DNA of 64,000 nucleotides from Maribacter sp. BPC-D8 (GTDB taxonomy: Bacteria; Bacteroidota; Bacteroidia; Flavobacteriales; Flavobacteriaceae), in NCBI RefSeq assembly GCF_035207705.1, contig NZ_CP128187.1, positions 2,356,001 to 2,420,000 of the forward strand. Reading direction: 5' to 3'. Positions 24,322-33,937 of this stretch are shown piece after piece. A program made the translations under genes and the position numbers. The notes below the pieces were generated by a model. It was not told the origin of the DNA. It was given only the letters and a program-made list of their open reading frames with translations, and did not search any database. The stretch's first letter is position 1. Each line of letters opens with the position of its first letter.

Positions 24322-25767
24322 CTATTGCAGCACTACTTCACTATAATCTGATGTAATTATAATAGATCGATTACTATTATTTTTTAAGTGATGCCCTTTA
24401 TGAATAGTGGTAGTTCCGTTTTTAGTTTCTACAATCTGTAAACCTGTTGGTAATTTCAATGTCGATGAATTACCTTTTACATAAATATTGGTAGCCACCT
24501 TTGGCATTGTTACCGTTAACTCCCCATTTTTTACGCTAATATCTAATTCTTCAAAGTCATTACCCATTTCAAGAATGTGCACTGCACCAAAATCATTCTT
24601 TACAAAGGCGTTTTTGAATAACTTATTAATAGTAACCTCAGACGAGGTTGCCTGTAATTGTAATTCAACCACCTCTGACAATGATATTTCTTCTGAATAC
24701 GAAGTGCTAAGCTGACCGTAATTCCATTTTTTAACTGTTACCGGAGTGTATGAGGCAGAAACAGTAGTTTCTTCCCCATCTATGGTAACTGCCCAAAGGC
24801 TTGAATGCGAAAGTTTCGCATTCAAGTTTTTGGTATTCTCAGCTAATTTAACCTCACCATGGCGTACATCCATTTTTATTCTGGTTGACTTTGGTAAGCT
24901 AATTTTTATGGTCTTTTTGATTTTAAAATTCTTTTGCTCCCCTTCATTTGAAAAGTAAAATACATTGGGTACATCTGCTGCATTACCTCTAGAAGAGCTT
25001 ATAAAAGTTCGAAGTTCTTCTCTTTCGTTCTCTGCGTTAGCACGCTTCTCTTCTAACTCTTCGCGACGTTGCTCAATTTGTTCATTGCGCTGTTCACTTA
25101 ATCTTTCTCTTTCTTCTACTAATTTTTCACGTCTGAGTTCATACTTTTCACGCTTTTCATTGAATAAAGATTCTTTCACACTTTCAGCCCATTCTTGTAA
25201 TCGTTTTTGATGTTTTTTATCAAAACTCTTCTCAAAATTCTTTTGCCATTTTTTCATGTACTTATCTCCATCCTTTTGATATTCTTCATAATCAAATGTA
25301 TAGGCTTCAGTTAATGGTAATGGCGGCATTTCTGGAAAAGGAGCTATCTGAGGTACACTTACTACGAACGATGCAATCTCTGGAACCTCTATTCGCATGC
25401 CACCATGATTATAGATATTTTCAGAATCAAAACTTGAGAAGAAATCATTATTCTTAGATTTTGAAGATATTTTAATCTCTTTACTATTACCTAATATCTC
25501 AATAGGGCTATTCTTAAAATAGTTCTCAGCTTCCTCTTTTGTGGCTCCCTCAAGGGTAATGGTGGCTGTAATAGCCACCTCATCTTTATCCCAAGTTTCA
25601 AATTCAATATCGGCATAGCTGGTATTGATATTTACCACGGCATCTTCTGCCACAATAAATCGCTCTTGAAATGTTTTACTTTCTTCTTGCGCTAAAAACG
25701 ACGTAGAAGTTAATAGACCCAACGCAATGATGAGTTGCTTAGATACTGTTGTCAATGATCTGTTCAT
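24322..25767 (-). CDS. Secreted DUF4097-like beta-helix protein with coiled-coil insert
   Basis: A 481-residue protein with a signal peptide (about residues 1-26, ending FLAQ). The N-terminal part starts RFIVAEDAVVNINTSYADIEF, and the C-terminal part (about residues 275-480) is beta-rich, resembling DUF4097/DUF2807-like head-domain repeats. Between them, about residues 160-255 form an unusual highly charged coiled coil (dense in Glu, Arg and Lys). It is the last gene of a sigma / anti-sigma-like operon, overlapping the upstream gene by 29 bases. In Bacteroidota such proteins commonly sit next to ECF regulators as envelope-stress or surface proteins. The role is inferred from context. Confidence 0.7.
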   Translation of the reverse strand: MNRSLTTVSKQLIIALGLLTSTSFLAQEESKTFQERFIVAEDAVVNINTSYADIEFETWDKDEVAITATITLEGATKEEAENYFKNSPIEILGNSKEIKISSKSKNNDFFSSFDSENIYNHGGMRIEVPEIASFVVSVPQIAPFPEMPPLPLTEAYTFDYEEYQKDGDKYMKKWQKNFEKSFDKKHQKRLQEWAESVKESLFNEKREKYELRREKLVEERERLSEQRNEQIEQRREELEEKRANAENEREELRTFISSSRGNAADVPNVFYFSNEGEQKNFKIKKTIKISLPKSTRIKMDVRHGEVKLAENTKNLNAKLSHSSLWAVTIDGEETTVSASYTPVTVKKWNYGQLSTSYSEEISLSEVVELQLQATSSEVTINKLFKNAFVKNDFGAVHILEMGNDFEELDISVKNGELTVTMPKVATNIYVKGNSSTLKLPTGLQIVETKNGTTTIHKGHHLKNNSNRSIIITSDYSEVVLQ

Positions 25768-26323
25768 TTTTTGATAATTTTAATTCGTTTAACTTTCTTT
25801 TTAATTTCTGTAATAACTGTAATCGCAATTGTAAATTCTCTATCAGTGCCGTAATGGTTTGATCATTAGGTCCTAATTCTTTTAACTCTATGTTTAACGT
25901 CTTGTATTCAATATTTAAATTATTGAGCTGTTCCATAAAACTGTCGATCAACTCTTTAGTATCTGGCGACACCTCTAATTTTGCCAGTTCCATATTAATA
26001 TTGGCTACATAATAGCTTTCAACCTTCTTTAAATCTGGGGAAAGATCTCCGAATGTGAATTCAGCTTTTTGTTCCTCTGTACTAGCATTATCAACCACAG
26101 TTGTCGTGTTATCTGCATTTTTATTGAAATACAAAAAACCTAAACCGATACTTACGATTACCGCAACAGATGCCGCTATTTTCAACCAACCTTTATCAGT
26201 TTTCTTTTGTGCAGGTGTCGATTTTTCTAACTTCTTTAAAAAGCGCTCTTCATGACCATGCTTAATACTATGCTTATGCCCTTCCCGATCCTTTTTGAAC
26301 ATTTCCCTAAGATCCTGTTCCAT
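25739..26323 (-). CDS. Anti-sigma-factor-like membrane protein
   Basis: 194 residues: a charged N-terminal cytoplasmic part (residues 1-43, His/Lys/Glu rich), one membrane segment (about 46-66, KIAASVAVIVSIGLGFLYF), and a C-terminal part with long amphipathic helices. It starts inside the sigma gene (17-base overlap) and overlaps the next gene by 29 bases. Position and topology suggest it restrains the sigma factor, with the outer part sensing a signal. No zinc-binding anti-sigma motif is visible, so the anti-sigma role rests on context. Confidence 0.65.
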   Translation of the reverse strand: MEQDLREMFKKDREGHKHSIKHGHEERFLKKLEKSTPAQKKTDKGWLKIAASVAVIVSIGLGFLYFNKNADNTTTVVDNASTEEQKAEFTFGDLSPDLKKVESYYVANINMELAKLEVSPDTKELIDSFMEQLNNLNIEYKTLNIELKELGPNDQTITALIENLQLRLQLLQKLKRKLNELKLSKNEQIIDNSI

Positions 26324-26852
26324 ATTTTTTTCCTTTTAATAGTTCTTTTAAATGACCTTTACCGCGCGATAATCTTGTTCTGCAGGCAGATTCTGTAATT
26401 TCTAATACCTCTGCTATTTCTTGATGGTCATATCCTTCGACCAAAAACATTAGCACTACGTATTTGTATTTATCTTGTAATTCATCAATTGCACATTTAA
26501 CTTGTTCAATACTAATTGCTACTGGTACGTTCCAATTATCATCTTCTGCAACAACTTGCATATAACCTTCATCTAGCGAAACCTCTTTATCTTTTTTTGA
26601 TTTGAGAAAATCGATACTCTTATTCACCACTATGCGTTTTAACCATGCACCAAAAGTTACATCGCCACTATACTGATGTATTTTTTGAAAAGCCTTAATA
26701 AACGACTCCTGTAAAACATCTTCTGCATCATCTCCATTTTTTACAAAACGCATTGCTACAATGTACATGCCGTCACAATACTTCCTGTACAGCTTCATTT
26801 GTGCCGCACGGTCATTTGCCATACATTTCTCTACAATATTGCTTTGAAACAT
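26307..26852 (-). CDS. ECF-type RNA polymerase sigma factor
   Basis: 181 residues. Region 2 shows YCDGMYIVAMRFVKNGDDAEDVLQESFIKAFQ (quoted here as positions about 25-56), and region 4 shows the helix-turn-helix EGYDHQEIAEVLEITESACRT (quoted by its core DHQEIAEVLEI, about residues 143-153). It heads a three-gene operon with overlapping frames, so it probably autoregulates that operon and responds through the membrane protein encoded next. Its promoter lies in the 104-base gap shared with the divergent galM. Confidence 0.92.
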   Translation of the reverse strand: MFQSNIVEKCMANDRAAQMKLYRKYCDGMYIVAMRFVKNGDDAEDVLQESFIKAFQKIHQYSGDVTFGAWLKRIVVNKSIDFLKSKKDKEVSLDEGYMQVVAEDDNWNVPVAISIEQVKCAIDELQDKYKYVVLMFLVEGYDHQEIAEVLEITESACRTRLSRGKGHLKELLKGKKYGTGS

Positions 26853-26956
26853 GAATTAATTGGATTGGTTTTGGTTTGTTTCTATAATAAGGACGATATA
26901 AAAAATAGAATGTTGCAAAAATTTTTATTTTTACACCACATTATTAAATATTCCCT

Positions 26957-27871
26957 TTGAAACAAGTTACAATTTCCAATGCCTATATAACACTCATGGT
27001 GCTTGATTATGGCGCTACCATTCAAAAATTACTTGTAAAAGGTGCTGATGGCGAGTACACCAATGTAGTAGTTGGGTACAACCACCCGAGTAGATATCGT
27101 TTAGATGATAATGTTTTAGGAGCCAGTGTAGGTAGATATGCAGGAAGAATTTCTAATGGCGGATTTATAATCGATAGAACTCGATACGATGTGTTTCAAG
27201 AAGATGGGGTTCACCTACATGGCGGTAAAGAAGGTTTTCATCAAAAATATTGGATCATAGATGAAGTAAATCAAAGCGATAAACCTTTCGTAAAATTGAG
27301 CTATGTCAGCAAACATTTAGAGGAAGGCTACCCAGGAAATTTATCTGTTAGCGTTACCTATAAATTAATGGATAACGCATTGCAAATTATTTATGAGGGA
27401 ATTACGGATAGAAGTACGGTTATAAACCTTACCAATCATTCTTATTTTAAACTAGATAACGATCCGTACATAGATGATTATGAATTACAATTAAATTGCC
27501 CTTATAAATTAGAAACCAAAGAAAACTTATTACCTACAGGCGATATTATACCTGTTCGTAAAACGGAATACGATTTTCTTTTACCTCGAAAAATAGGTGT
27601 GCAAAGGTTAGACTCTATTTTTGTTAAGGATATTGGTAATGAGAAAGTTGCAGAAATTCAATCAAAGACCTCTGGTATAAACATGAAAGTATATACCAAC
27701 CAACCAGCTTTGGTAGTTTATACTCCGCCAGATTTTCCTGGAATTTGTTTTGAGGCACAGAACTACCCAGATGCACCTAATCAACCAGATTTTCCTAAAA
27801 GCCTCTTAAGACCTGGCGATATTTACAATAACATATCTATCTTTAAATTTGATATTGTTACTCCTAGCTAA
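26957..27871 (+). CDS. galM: Aldose 1-epimerase
   Basis: A 304-residue mutarotase that interconverts alpha and beta forms of hexoses. The frame opens with TTG, since no ATG lies nearby except one about 13 codons in that would cut the first strand. Conserved blocks: VGRYAGRISNG, the acid His in HLHGG, TNHSYFKL (second His) and the catalytic Glu in GICFEAQNYPDAPNQ. It is followed 28 bases later by a DUF2911 gene and may be co-transcribed. Confidence 0.92.
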   Translation: MKQVTISNAYITLMVLDYGATIQKLLVKGADGEYTNVVVGYNHPSRYRLDDNVLGASVGRYAGRISNGGFIIDRTRYDVFQEDGVHLHGGKEGFHQKYWIIDEVNQSDKPFVKLSYVSKHLEEGYPGNLSVSVTYKLMDNALQIIYEGITDRSTVINLTNHSYFKLDNDPYIDDYELQLNCPYKLETKENLLPTGDIIPVRKTEYDFLLPRKIGVQRLDSIFVKDIGNEKVAEIQSKTSGINMKVYTNQPALVVYTPPDFPGICFEAQNYPDAPNQPDFPKSLLRPGDIYNNISIFKFDIVTPS

Positions 27872-27899
27872 CCATAGTTTGGGTATATCTTTTTCTTAA

Positions 27900-28472
27900 A
27901 TGAAACTATTAAAAAAAATCATCATAGGTATTGTAGTATTGGTAGCTCTGGGCTATTTCGTAGTCATACCTTACATACATAGCGAAGCCAAAAAATTCAG
28001 TCCCGCTAAAACAACACTCTTAGATTTAGAAGGTAGTGAACTAGAGGTAGATTATTCTAGTCCGTCAAAAAAAGGGCGGGTTGTTTTCGGAGAATTAGTG
28101 CCGTATGGCAAAATTTGGCGTACAGGAGCAAATGAGCCAACAACCTTTACAACAACCCAACCTATTCATATTATCGATAAGACATTACCTGCCGGCAAGT
28201 ATTCTTTATGGACTATACCTAATAAAGATAGTTGGAAGGTTATTTTTAATTCAAAAATACCCGATTGGGGTGTTACCAGTGTTGATGGCAACCAAACTAC
28301 CCATGAAGATAAATTTGATTATCTCACAGTAGAAGTGCCGGTGAAAAAATTAGTGGAGCCCGTAGAAGATTTATCTATAAATTTTGAACATATAGATGAG
28401 AATCAAACATCTCAAGATTTTTTAAGTCTAGAGTGGGACGCTACTAAAATTATGGTTCCTATTTACAAATAG
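27900..28472 (+). CDS. DUF2911 domain protein, membrane-anchored
   Basis: 190 residues. An N-terminal hydrophobic anchor (residues 5-25, IIIGIVVLVALGYFVVIPY) precedes a beta-rich DUF2911 domain with VDYSSPSKKGR, GELVPYGKIWRTGANEPT and LPAGKYSLWTIP, the usual motif set. Function is unknown; the family is common in Bacteroidota secreted proteins. It lies between galM and meaB with short gaps, so a shared transcript is possible. Confidence 0.88.
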   Translation: MKLLKKIIIGIVVLVALGYFVVIPYIHSEAKKFSPAKTTLLDLEGSELEVDYSSPSKKGRVVFGELVPYGKIWRTGANEPTTFTTTQPIHIIDKTLPAGKYSLWTIPNKDSWKVIFNSKIPDWGVTSVDGNQTTHEDKFDYLTVEVPVKKLVEPVEDLSINFEHIDENQTSQDFLSLEWDATKIMVPIYK

Positions 28473-28509
28473 TACCTTTATACCACTTACATTTATATAA
28501 GTTGTTACA

Positions 28510-29499
28510 ATGAATTTAGCCAATCTTACCACATCAGAATTTCTTGAAGGTATCTATGCCAATAATGTTGCCATAGTAAGTAAGGCTATCACCATAGTAG
28601 AAAGTACCAAGCCAGAGCACCGCATAATCGCAAATGAAATTATTGCCGGTTGTATTTCAAAAAAGCATGATTCTATAAGAATTGGCATAACTGGAGTACC
28701 AGGTGCCGGTAAAAGTACTTTTATAGAACAATTTGGTGGCATACTAACCAATTTAGGTAAAAAGGTCGCCGTGCTTACCGTAGATCCTTCTAGCAGCAGA
28801 ACAAAAGGTAGTATACTAGGTGACAAAACTCGTATGGAAGAGTTGGTTAAAAACCCTAATGCATACATAAGACCTTCAGCTTCTGGCTCTTCATTAGGTG
28901 GCGTTACCCGTAAAACAAGAGAGAGCATTCTTATTTTAGAAGCGGCAGGTTTTAATTGCATTTTAATTGAAACTATTGGTGTTGGACAAAGCGAAACCGC
29001 TGTTCACGATATGGTAGATTTCTTTCTATTATTGAAACTGGCTGGTGCAGGTGATGAGTTACAAGGTATAAAAAGAGGCATTATTGAAATGGCAGATGCT
29101 ATTGTTATTACAAAAGCGGACGGAGATAATATAAAACGAACGGATTTTGCTAGGATGGAATTTACTCGAGCATTACATATGTTTCCGCCCAAAGAAAATG
29201 GTTGGACTCCGGAAGTGCTGACCTGTTCTGCAATTGAAAATAGAGGTCTAGACGAAATTTGGCAGTTAATAGATACCTATTGCGAAGACATGAAGGCATC
29301 CGGATATTTTAATGCTAACAGACAACAGCAAAATGAAAATTGGTTAATTCAATATCTAGAACAAGAACTATTAACTGAATTCTACCAGCATCCGAAGACC
29401 AAAGAAATGTTACCACAATTAAAAAAAGAAGTAATTAGCGGTAATATCTCTCCTTTTTTAGCTGCAGAAAAGCTCTTGAAGGCTTTAAAACAGCACTAA
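28510..29499 (+). CDS. meaB: Methylmalonyl-CoA mutase-associated GTPase MeaB
   Basis: A 329-residue G3E-family GTPase that protects and reloads adenosylcobalamin-dependent mutase. P-loop GVPGAGKSTFIEQ (about residue 62), TVDPSSSRTKGSILGDKTRM (switch I/II region), ETIGVGQSETAV, and the specificity TKADGDN are visible. It works with the mutase and with the adenosyltransferase (encoded at 1530-2105) in propionate/succinate interconversion. The mutase subunits are not in this window. Confidence 0.95.
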   Translation: MNLANLTTSEFLEGIYANNVAIVSKAITIVESTKPEHRIIANEIIAGCISKKHDSIRIGITGVPGAGKSTFIEQFGGILTNLGKKVAVLTVDPSSSRTKGSILGDKTRMEELVKNPNAYIRPSASGSSLGGVTRKTRESILILEAAGFNCILIETIGVGQSETAVHDMVDFFLLLKLAGAGDELQGIKRGIIEMADAIVITKADGDNIKRTDFARMEFTRALHMFPPKENGWTPEVLTCSAIENRGLDEIWQLIDTYCEDMKASGYFNANRQQQNENWLIQYLEQELLTEFYQHPKTKEMLPQLKKEVISGNISPFLAAEKLLKALKQH

Positions 29500-29552
29500 A
29501 CCCTTTAGAATGTAACTCTCATTCATGTACATTATCTTAAGGATAAAAAACA

Positions 29553-29560
29553 TAACTTTG
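29553..29560 (+). promoter_or_regulatory. Candidate -7 box TAACTTTG
   Basis: TAACTTTG matches TAnnTTTG and lies 22 bases before the GT2 start at 29583. No clear TTG at the -33 position. Confidence 0.35.
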
Positions 29561-29582
29561 CACCTATTCAAAAAACAACCCA

Positions 29583-30542
29583 ATGCAACCTGTTACCACT
29601 TCCCTACTTTCGGTAGTTGTTCCTTTATATAACGAACAAGACAATGCGGCTCTTCTAACACAGAAAATCCACGAAAGCTTGGTTGGCTACGATTATCAAA
29701 TTATTTATATAGATGATTTCTCGACCGACAACACCAAAAAAGTAGTAAAAGGTCTTAAAGATGATAAGGTTCATTTAATTGAATTGAAGAAAAATTACGG
29801 ACAGAGTTTAGCCCTGGCTGCAGGTCTTGATTATGCCGAAGGAGAATATATTATTACAATGGATGGGGATTTGCAAAACGATCCGTCTGATATTCCTCAA
29901 ATGCTGACTTATGCCGTTAGTGGTGAATATGATGTAGTAACCGGTATTCGTCAAAAAAGGAAAGATTCTCTTGTTAAAAAAATACCTTCTAAAATTGCTA
30001 ATTTTCTGGTACGCCGTGTTACCAAATTAGATATTAAAGATAACGGTTGTGCCTTAAAAGTTTTTACTAGGGATATAGCCAAAGACTTAAATTTATATGG
30101 TGAAATGCACAGGTTTATTACCCTACTGGCATTTCTTGAAGGCGGACAAATAAAGCAAGTACCAGTAAAACATCATGCACGTCATGCAGGGGTTTCTAAA
30201 TACGGACTAGAGCGCGTTTTTAAAGTAGTTGCAGATATGATGCTATTACTTTTTATTCGTAAATACTTTCAACGCCCAATTCACCTATTCGGTATCTCTG
30301 GTTTTTTAATGATTTCAGCCGGTGTTCTTATTAATCTTTATTTGCTAATCGTTAAGTTAGGTTTTGGTGAAGATATTGGCACAAGACCTTTATTGACATT
30401 TGGTATGATGTTGATATTTGCAGGTATTCAACTATTCACAATAGGTATTGTAATGGAATTATTAATACGTACTTATTATGAATCTCAGAACAAAAGACCA
30501 TACCGCATTAAAAAAGTAAGTGTAGGTGGCGAAGTTAAATAA
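29583..30542 (+). CDS. GT2-family glycosyltransferase, polyprenyl-phosphate type
   Basis: 319 residues. GT-A fold start VVPLYNEQDNAALL, with the metal site DGDLQNDP (about residue 97) and the Bacteroidota/DPMS-like KKIPSKIANFLVR region. Two C-terminal membrane helices (about residues 235-256 and 270-292). This layout fits transferases moving sugar from a nucleotide donor to undecaprenyl phosphate (GtrB/ArnC/DPM1-like). The next gene overlaps it by 17 bases and encodes a flippase-like protein, fitting a lipid-linked sugar pair. Confidence 0.9.
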   Translation: MQPVTTSLLSVVVPLYNEQDNAALLTQKIHESLVGYDYQIIYIDDFSTDNTKKVVKGLKDDKVHLIELKKNYGQSLALAAGLDYAEGEYIITMDGDLQNDPSDIPQMLTYAVSGEYDVVTGIRQKRKDSLVKKIPSKIANFLVRRVTKLDIKDNGCALKVFTRDIAKDLNLYGEMHRFITLLAFLEGGQIKQVPVKHHARHAGVSKYGLERVFKVVADMMLLLFIRKYFQRPIHLFGISGFLMISAGVLINLYLLIVKLGFGEDIGTRPLLTFGMMLIFAGIQLFTIGIVMELLIRTYYESQNKRPYRIKKVSVGGEVK

Positions 30543-31419
30543 GAAAGTAACCACCGGGTTAAAAGTACTGATCAGTGCCGTTTTAATTTATTTCATTTTT
30601 ACTAAAATAAACGTAAGTGAGATAAAAGACATACTGGTTAAGAGTAATCCGCTTTACTTAATCTTAGCAGCCATATTCTTTATACTTTCTAAGTTCATTG
30701 GGGCAATACGCCTAAATCTATATTTTCATAGGCTTAACATCATGCTTACAAATGCAAGCAATTTTAAGCTTTACCTGTTGGGTATGTTCTACAACTTATT
30801 TTTACCTGGTGGTATTGGTGGCGATGCATACAAAGGCTATATTCTTAAGAAAACCTTTGATGTCAAAACCAAAAGAATGGTGAGTGTGCTAGTCCTAGAT
30901 CGTCTTGGCGGACTATTATTACTATTCATATATGCCTGCGCATTATTGGCTTTTCATAATGCTGAAATATTAAATGGCTATCGTTGGATTTTCCTTTCAG
31001 CTATACCAATATCAGTTATCGTATTTTGGTTATTGAACAAGAAGTTTTTTAATTATGTACTACCCATATTCTGGAAAACAACAGCGTTATCTGCGCTGGT
31101 ACAATTGGCACAATTAATTTGTATTTGGTTTATTTTGCTTGCCCTTAATATTGAAATGAATCAAATTTCATATCTCATCATTTTCTTGATTTCATCTATT
31201 GTAGCAGTAGTACCATTAACATTAGGAGGCATAGGAAGCCGTGAAGTAACCTTCTTCTATGGCGCAAAACTTTTGGGGCTAGACCAAAATATATCTGTTG
31301 GCGTAAGTGTGCTGTTCTTCTTAATAACAGCTTTGGTTTCGTTTATTGGTGTATGGTATCACTTTAAGAAGATTAAATTAGAATTGGCACATACTTCAAA
31401 CCATTCAGCCAACGAATAG
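30526..31419 (+). CDS. YbhN/UPF0104-family membrane protein (flippase-like)
   Basis: 297 residues with a GTG start overlapping the upstream GT2 gene by 17 bases. About seven to eight membrane segments and the family motif LPGGIGGDAYKGYI (about residue 91) plus LGGIGSREVTFFYG (about residue 236). Members belong to the LPG-synthase transmembrane-domain superfamily, often next to GT2 genes. A role in lipid or lipid-linked sugar translocation is plausible, given the genetic coupling. Confidence 0.85.
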   Translation: MAKLNKKVTTGLKVLISAVLIYFIFTKINVSEIKDILVKSNPLYLILAAIFFILSKFIGAIRLNLYFHRLNIMLTNASNFKLYLLGMFYNLFLPGGIGGDAYKGYILKKTFDVKTKRMVSVLVLDRLGGLLLLFIYACALLAFHNAEILNGYRWIFLSAIPISVIVFWLLNKKFFNYVLPIFWKTTALSALVQLAQLICIWFILLALNIEMNQISYLIIFLISSIVAVVPLTLGGIGSREVTFFYGAKLLGLDQNISVGVSVLFFLITALVSFIGVWYHFKKIKLELAHTSNHSANE

Positions 31420-31422
31420 GGT

Positions 31423-33081
31423 TTAATAAATATGTAATAAGTGCATTTTACGAGTTACTTTCTTACGTGTATTCGGATTTAAAAATTTGCCTTGCAAACG
31501 CGTTATTCTGAATTGATCAACAGAGAGCTGAGAATCCCAATCAAAGCCTTTATCCTCTAGCATAGCCATCTCATCATCATTGACATATACCCAAACATCT
31601 TTTTTGTCTTTTAAACCTTCTGCGGTCGTAATTTGAACAGGAAACTGATTGTAAAAATCTAAAGACCACGTATAGTCTTTACCTACTTTATAAACTCGAT
31701 TTACAGGAATATTTTTCTCTGAAATTACTTTAGACATTGAAGACCCACCTTGGTAGTCTAATAAATTAGGATAAAAATGTAAGTTCAAAACAGCATTCAA
31801 AAGTAATGATGCACAGACCGAAATCGTTATCAACTTCATATAAACACCTTCCCTTTTTAAGGCATAATAGATGATCAATATTGCAGCTCCAATTAAAAAT
31901 ACATATGCCACTGCACTTCTTAATTTAAAGACATAAAAGCATATTAATGCTGAAGCTATAAATACGATGCTAAGCACAAAGTACTGCCCTATCATTAAAT
32001 ACTTCAGCGTTTTTTCTTTGTTTTCCGTGTATAAATTATAGATATAAGCAGCAGTTATAACTGCAAAAAGTGGAATAGTAATATTTAAATAATGTGGCAA
32101 TTTAAATTGCGCAAAACTGATAATAATAAAAATTAAAGTGATTCCGCCAACAGTTAAAAATTCAGAATCTTGAACGTTCTTAAATTTATGTTTTATAAAT
32201 GCCTGTATTTTAGTGTAAAATGCCGTAATCCCTAATATCGTCCAAGGGAGAAAAACCCATAAGAATGTATGAAAGAAAAAGAAGTAATCGCTACTATTCT
32301 TACCAATACCTTCACCGCTTAAACGTTCAAAGCTTTGTTCCCAAAAAATAAAAAATATACCGCTACGATGATCTTTACCACGTATCACCTTTTCTGGATG
32401 CAGATCAAACTGCAAATAATAAGCATATAACATGGGTGTTATCGTCACTGCAAATACAAACAACGCCAATAGTACTTTCCAGCTTAAAAACGCTTTCCAT
32501 TTACCTGTATAAAACAAATGACAAAGTATGGGCAATCCTATTACTAACAGAGCGATTTGCCCTTTGGTAGAGAAAGCGATACCTGCTGCAAAAGCGCCAA
32601 TTGCAATAGCCGACACACTACCCTTCTCAATATATTTTGCCAGTTGCCAAATCGCTAAAATACTGAAGCCGGTTAACACAGCATCTGTACGAACGTCTAT
32701 AGCACCCAAAACAATAGTCTGTGCAGTCATAAAAACTAATGCCGCAAGTTTACCAACATGTTTATTATAAAGTAGACTACCTAAGCCGTAACAACTATAG
32801 GCTGCTAATAAAGTGGATAATATGCCTGGAATACGGTAAGACCAATCATGAATACCGAATATTTTATACGATAAGGCAGCTAGCCAGTAATGCATGTGGG
32901 GCTTATCTAAATACTCTTCAGGACCTTTAAAAAGGCTAAAAAAATCATTCTCTTGCACCATTCTCATGGCCATCACAGAAAACTGTGCAGAATCATTTTC
33001 GAACAACGTTACAAACATACCTGCAACGTATACCAAGAAAATTAAAAGAATTAAAAACCAGTACCTTAGATTAGATATCAT
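31423..33081 (-). CDS. GT39/ArnT-like glycosyltransferase, multipass membrane
   Basis: About 552 residues from ATG at 33081 (MISNLRYWFLILLIF); this start overlaps the PAP2 gene stop by four bases, which supports it over a start 48 bases upstream. N-terminal acceptor-site region ENDSAQFSVMAMRM, DKPHMHYWLAAL and about ten further membrane segments match the PMT/ArnT family that moves sugar from polyprenyl phosphate donors onto proteins or lipid A. It forms a pair with the PAP2 phosphatase; such pairs modify the outer membrane. Confidence 0.9.
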   Translation of the reverse strand: MISNLRYWFLILLIFLVYVAGMFVTLFENDSAQFSVMAMRMVQENDFFSLFKGPEEYLDKPHMHYWLAALSYKIFGIHDWSYRIPGILSTLLAAYSCYGLGSLLYNKHVGKLAALVFMTAQTIVLGAIDVRTDAVLTGFSILAIWQLAKYIEKGSVSAIAIGAFAAGIAFSTKGQIALLVIGLPILCHLFYTGKWKAFLSWKVLLALFVFAVTITPMLYAYYLQFDLHPEKVIRGKDHRSGIFFIFWEQSFERLSGEGIGKNSSDYFFFFHTFLWVFLPWTILGITAFYTKIQAFIKHKFKNVQDSEFLTVGGITLIFIIISFAQFKLPHYLNITIPLFAVITAAYIYNLYTENKEKTLKYLMIGQYFVLSIVFIASALICFYVFKLRSAVAYVFLIGAAILIIYYALKREGVYMKLITISVCASLLLNAVLNLHFYPNLLDYQGGSSMSKVISEKNIPVNRVYKVGKDYTWSLDFYNQFPVQITTAEGLKDKKDVWVYVNDDEMAMLEDKGFDWDSQLSVDQFRITRLQGKFLNPNTRKKVTRKMHLLHIY

Positions 33082-33647
33082 AGGGAGAATTTGCGAAGTG
33101 CAAATATAAATAACTTTACAAACAACCAACCGAATAGCGAGCCTATTACAGCACCAGTAATAATATCAAGTGGAAAATGTACTCCGATATATACTCGGCT
33201 AAATGCTACCAAGGCTGCCCACAGTACTAAAAACACCCCTAAATATTTAATACTAGATTTTAAAATAATACCAAAAAATACTGCTATTGCAAATGAATTT
33301 GACGCATGGGCAGAAAAATAACCAAATTTGCCGCCACAGTAACTTTTCACTAAACGCATATAAGGTTCAACTTCGGGATCATGACAAGGTCGTAATCGAG
33401 CTACACCGTACTTAAAAAAATTACCTAGTTGATCTGTAACCGTTATTAAAAGAGCAATAGATACCAAGAGTACCATTGTTTTCTTTCCCCCATATTTCTG
33501 AAACGAAAGGATCAGCAAGAATACATAGAGAGGTAAGGCACTCAGTTTATTGGTGATGAACTGAAAAAAAGTATCCCATTGGGGCGTACCCAACCCATTG
33601 AGGTATAAAAAAAAGTCTTTATCTAACTGTAAAAGCGCATCAAGCAT
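33078..33647 (-). CDS. PAP2-family phosphatase
   Basis: 189 residues with about five or six membrane segments. The three phosphatase motifs are KYGVARLRP (about residue 73), YFSAHASNS (motif 2, SAHAS in place of PSGH) and SRVYIGVHFPLD (motif 3 with catalytic His). It removes phosphate from lipid phosphates such as undecaprenyl pyrophosphate or lipid A. It is coupled to the GT39 gene by a four-base overlap; a small acidic protein gene follows five bases upstream on the same strand. Confidence 0.92.
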   Translation of the reverse strand: MLDALLQLDKDFFLYLNGLGTPQWDTFFQFITNKLSALPLYVFLLILSFQKYGGKKTMVLLVSIALLITVTDQLGNFFKYGVARLRPCHDPEVEPYMRLVKSYCGGKFGYFSAHASNSFAIAVFFGIILKSSIKYLGVFLVLWAALVAFSRVYIGVHFPLDIITGAVIGSLFGWLFVKLFIFALRKFSL

Positions 33648-33652
33648 AATCG

Positions 33653-33880
33653 TTAATCTTCGTATCTAGACACTTCTCGATCATAAAATGCAGTTGCATC
33701 TTTAATCAAGTTTTCAGCTTCTTCTTCCAATTCCTTTTCATCTTCCTTTGAGAATTCTTCAAGCCATTCTACCTCATCATCTTCTAGGTTAATTATAAAC
33801 CTTGGAAACTCGGTGTGTACTACAAATATTGCTGTAGGGTAATCTGTATTATCACCTAATAAAAATTTCGGAAATTCCAT
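33653..33880 (-). CDS. Small acidic protein of unknown function
   Basis: A 75-residue protein, strongly acidic in its second half (EDDEVEWLEEFSKEDEKELEEE). Sequence near the start (MEFPKFLLGDNTDYPTAIFV) suggests a folded beta region. I recall small proteins of this look being common in Flavobacteriaceae, but I assign no function. It sits five bases before the PAP2 gene and probably belongs to the same transcript. Confidence 0.7.
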   Translation of the reverse strand: MEFPKFLLGDNTDYPTAIFVVHTEFPRFIINLEDDEVEWLEEFSKEDEKELEEEAENLIKDATAFYDREVSRYED

Positions 33881-33937
33881 AAAAATTGTAATCTATAAGT
33901 TGAAATGTAATTGTTGACAACAATCATAAATAGACTG

